Of a stretch of DNA of 64,000 bases, positions 62,140-64,000 are shown one piece after another. The translations under genes were made by a program, and so were the position numbers. Under the pieces are notes generated by a model. That model saw only the letters and a program-made list of their open reading frames with translations. It was not told the origin of the DNA and did no database searches. Origin of the DNA: Volvox africanus (Eukaryota; Chlorophyta; Chlorophyceae; Chlamydomonadales; Volvocaceae); assembly GCA_030268105.1 (NCBI GenBank), contig BSDZ01000009.1:186001-250000 (forward strand), read 5' to 3'. Positions within the stretch are counted from its first letter, which is position 1, and each line of letters starts with the position of its first letter.

Positions 62140-64000
62140 AGCTCCCCTTCCAAGCTGAGAGTCCTCGTGTGGGATACGTACGAGCCCTCGTTGACACCGG
62201 TCCTGGACCGCTTCTCGGCCCTGTATGGCATACCGTTGGACTTAGACGTGCAGCCATTGGGCCAGTTGATGTCATCGATACGTGAGTTCATCCCTCCATC
62301 ACTCTGTCTGCCTGCCGTTTTATCGAGCTCGATGTCGCCAGGTCATTGCGGCTACATCGTTTGCGAGGTGGCGAGAGGGGTGTTTATGTGGACCTGTGAG
62401 GTAACGGGGCAAAGGCGCGGGCAGACGAGGACGAAGAAAGGGGAATGTATTGTCATTGCAATTATTTGGCCGCGTGGATGATACCGTCCGGGCTTAAAAT
62501 TGCCGCGCAGACACAAGGCCTCGCCCACCGCTGGCGGAGGCGCCAACGGGTACATCTCAACCCGCATTTCAACAACAGCAGCCAACGCAGCAGCAGTCTG
62601 GGGGAGCTGGCCCCCACGCGCTGTGGCTGTACTCTTCCGCCCTCACGCAGGAGATTGCAGAAGACGGGCACTTGCTGGATCTGGGGTAAGCGGAGAGGGG
62701 GGGTAGGAAAGCCACAAACCGGGGCAGGGAACCGCCTTTCGGAGAGCGGTTTGCTCCAATGGAGCAGTGGACTGGGGGCGGGGGCGAGGGCGGGATCCCG
62801 GGTGTGCGGGGCGATACAACCAACACAGGTTACCAACTCCACGCTCCCGCTCGCCCGCCCCACCTCTCTGCACTCAACGCAGGGAGCTCATCGAGCAGGA
62901 ACAGTATGGCATCGACTGGTTTAACATTGGACAAGCGTATCGCCTTCAGCTGATGCCCTACGCAGGCCGTACAGTCGCCATACCCTTGGACGGCACTTTG
63001 CTGCACCTTTTCTACCGGAAAGATGTGCTGCAGACGCTCAGCCCTCTGGCTCAGGCGAGCTATGGGGAAGAGGATCTGGTTGTGGTAGTTGCGGCGCTGC
63101 AGATATATACATACCGTGATTAAGGCAATGCTATTTACTTGTTAGTCAGGTCGTCAGTGACCCTTTTACATTACCAGTGGCAATTACCTCGCTTGACGAG
63201 GTCGGCACCCCCCCCCCAGGTTCCCAAGACTTGGACACAACTGGTGGAGTTCACGATGTCGTACCAGCCTCAGGCGGATTCCTCTGGAGCTGCGCCTGGG
63301 TATGGGTTGCTGCCCCCCTACCCGGTCTGCATCGCGAGGGACGTAGGTACGCGGTCCACACACACTCCGCACACTCAAGTGAAGGGGAGGGGTCAGGGCA
63401 CTGACTGATGTGTCTCAACCCCTCCAGCTGTTCATCTGCTCCCTTCCCATCCTTTTGCTCGTTGAACCTCAATCTGCCAGGCTGCCGTCACGAGTCCTAC
63501 CTGCAAGCCATCTGGTCAAGCATAGCTCTGACCCACGGTTCAGCTCAGCCCATTCACTTTGACACCGACACCATGCAGCCGCTGCTGAATTCCTCCTCCG
63601 CGGCCGCCGCATTCCGCATCCTGGCTCAGCTGCTGGCGGCGGCTGCTCCTCCCGAGCCGGACGAGGGCTGCAGTCAGGGGAGCCTCGCCTTCGCCCGGGG
63701 CCGCTGCGTGTTTGCCCTGGCTGGGTTCGTGTCCCAAATGCGGGTGAGTGCGGGTAAAGGGGCGATTCTTATCACACGAGGGGCAGCCGCGGACGCCTTT
63801 ACCAAATTAGCACGCGCACGTCGGCGCTATGTATGTGAGGGGCTCCTGGTGGTGAGGTCTTAGAGTCGTTATCCGGGTCTTGGGTCAGCTGGGAAGAAGT
63901 CATGGGATCCGGCGTGCACTTGGGTGCTCCTCTTCGGGCGAAAAGGTGTTGGCTCACTTCGCCTGAAGATGTCCAGGCGGGCGGAGGCAGACGCGCAAGA
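62140..64000 (+). CDS. Protein with bacterial-type extracellular solute-binding domain (partial at both ends)
   Basis: Five exons agree in phase: 62140-62281, 62511-62685, 62883-63078, 63220-63346, 63481-63743. They code for a periplasmic-binding-protein-like (family 1, sugar-type) fold: KLRVLVWDTYEPSLTPVLDR, HALWLYSSALTQEIAEDGHL, YGIDWFNIGQAYRLQ, TVAIPLDGTLLHLFYRKDVL, VPKTWTQLVEFTMSYQ and ALAGFVSQMR. The order matches bacterial SBPs (xDVxxxxxxxxxLAEKGxLLDL, YGGKxYALPxDGxxxxLYYRKDLF, xPKTWDELL). A Gln-rich insert precedes the second block. From memory, volvocine algae have large receptor-like cyclases with such ligand-binding domains, so this could be one; nothing in the window shows a cyclase domain. 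The start lies upstream of 62140 and is not identified; the gene runs off the right edge. Confidence 0.8.

Overview
The window reads as nuclear DNA of a green alga of the Chlamydomonadales (volvocine type). The basis is many short exons separated by GT-AG introns of about 100-1400 bp, GC-rich and Ala/Gly/Pro/Gln-rich exons, AT-richer intergenic DNA full of microsatellites, and homologues typical of this lineage: an ABCC transporter, a plant-type Dicer, a MYB factor with giant polyglutamine runs, and a bacterial-type solute-binding domain. No operons, bacterial RBSs, rRNA, tRNA or CRISPR were seen. The species cannot be named from the sequence.

Layout. (1) Position 1-12043, minus strand: a multi-exon ABCC (MRP-type) transporter. 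Exon phases were followed from the start codon at 12043 through TMD1, NBD1, a long linker and the first part of TMD2. The rest of TMD2 and NBD2 lie beyond position 1. (2) 12044-14488: AT-rich spacer with two small unrecognised ORFs; the one at 12509-12778 looks foreign. (3) 14489-31210, minus: a complete Dicer-like gene with a DEAH helicase, helicase C, the Dicer dimerisation domain (DUF283), a platform domain, a very diverged PAZ-like stretch, and RNase IIIa and IIIb, with no dsRBD after RNase IIIb. (4) 31211-35115: AT-rich, with degenerate repeats and a hairpin, no gene recognised. (5) About 35116-41030, minus: a multi-exon gene of unknown function. (6) 43146-45613, minus: a DUF676-type serine esterase/lipase. 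(7) 45614-49476: no gene recognised. (8) 49477-56570, plus: a two-repeat MYB-domain protein of about 1797 residues with a 70-codon CAG/CAA tract. (9) 56571-62139: 3' UTR and AT-rich DNA, no gene assigned. (10) 62140 to the right edge, plus: exons of a protein with a bacterial family-1 extracellular solute-binding domain, open at both ends.

The genes do not form one pathway. The centre of interest is the Dicer-like gene, which would supply the small-RNA processing enzyme of the alga's RNA silencing system. The MYB factor is a likely nuclear transcription regulator. The ABCC transporter and the solute-binding protein suggest membrane transport or sensing. Exon limits given to the base were checked for splice consensus and reading phase; those marked approximate were not.
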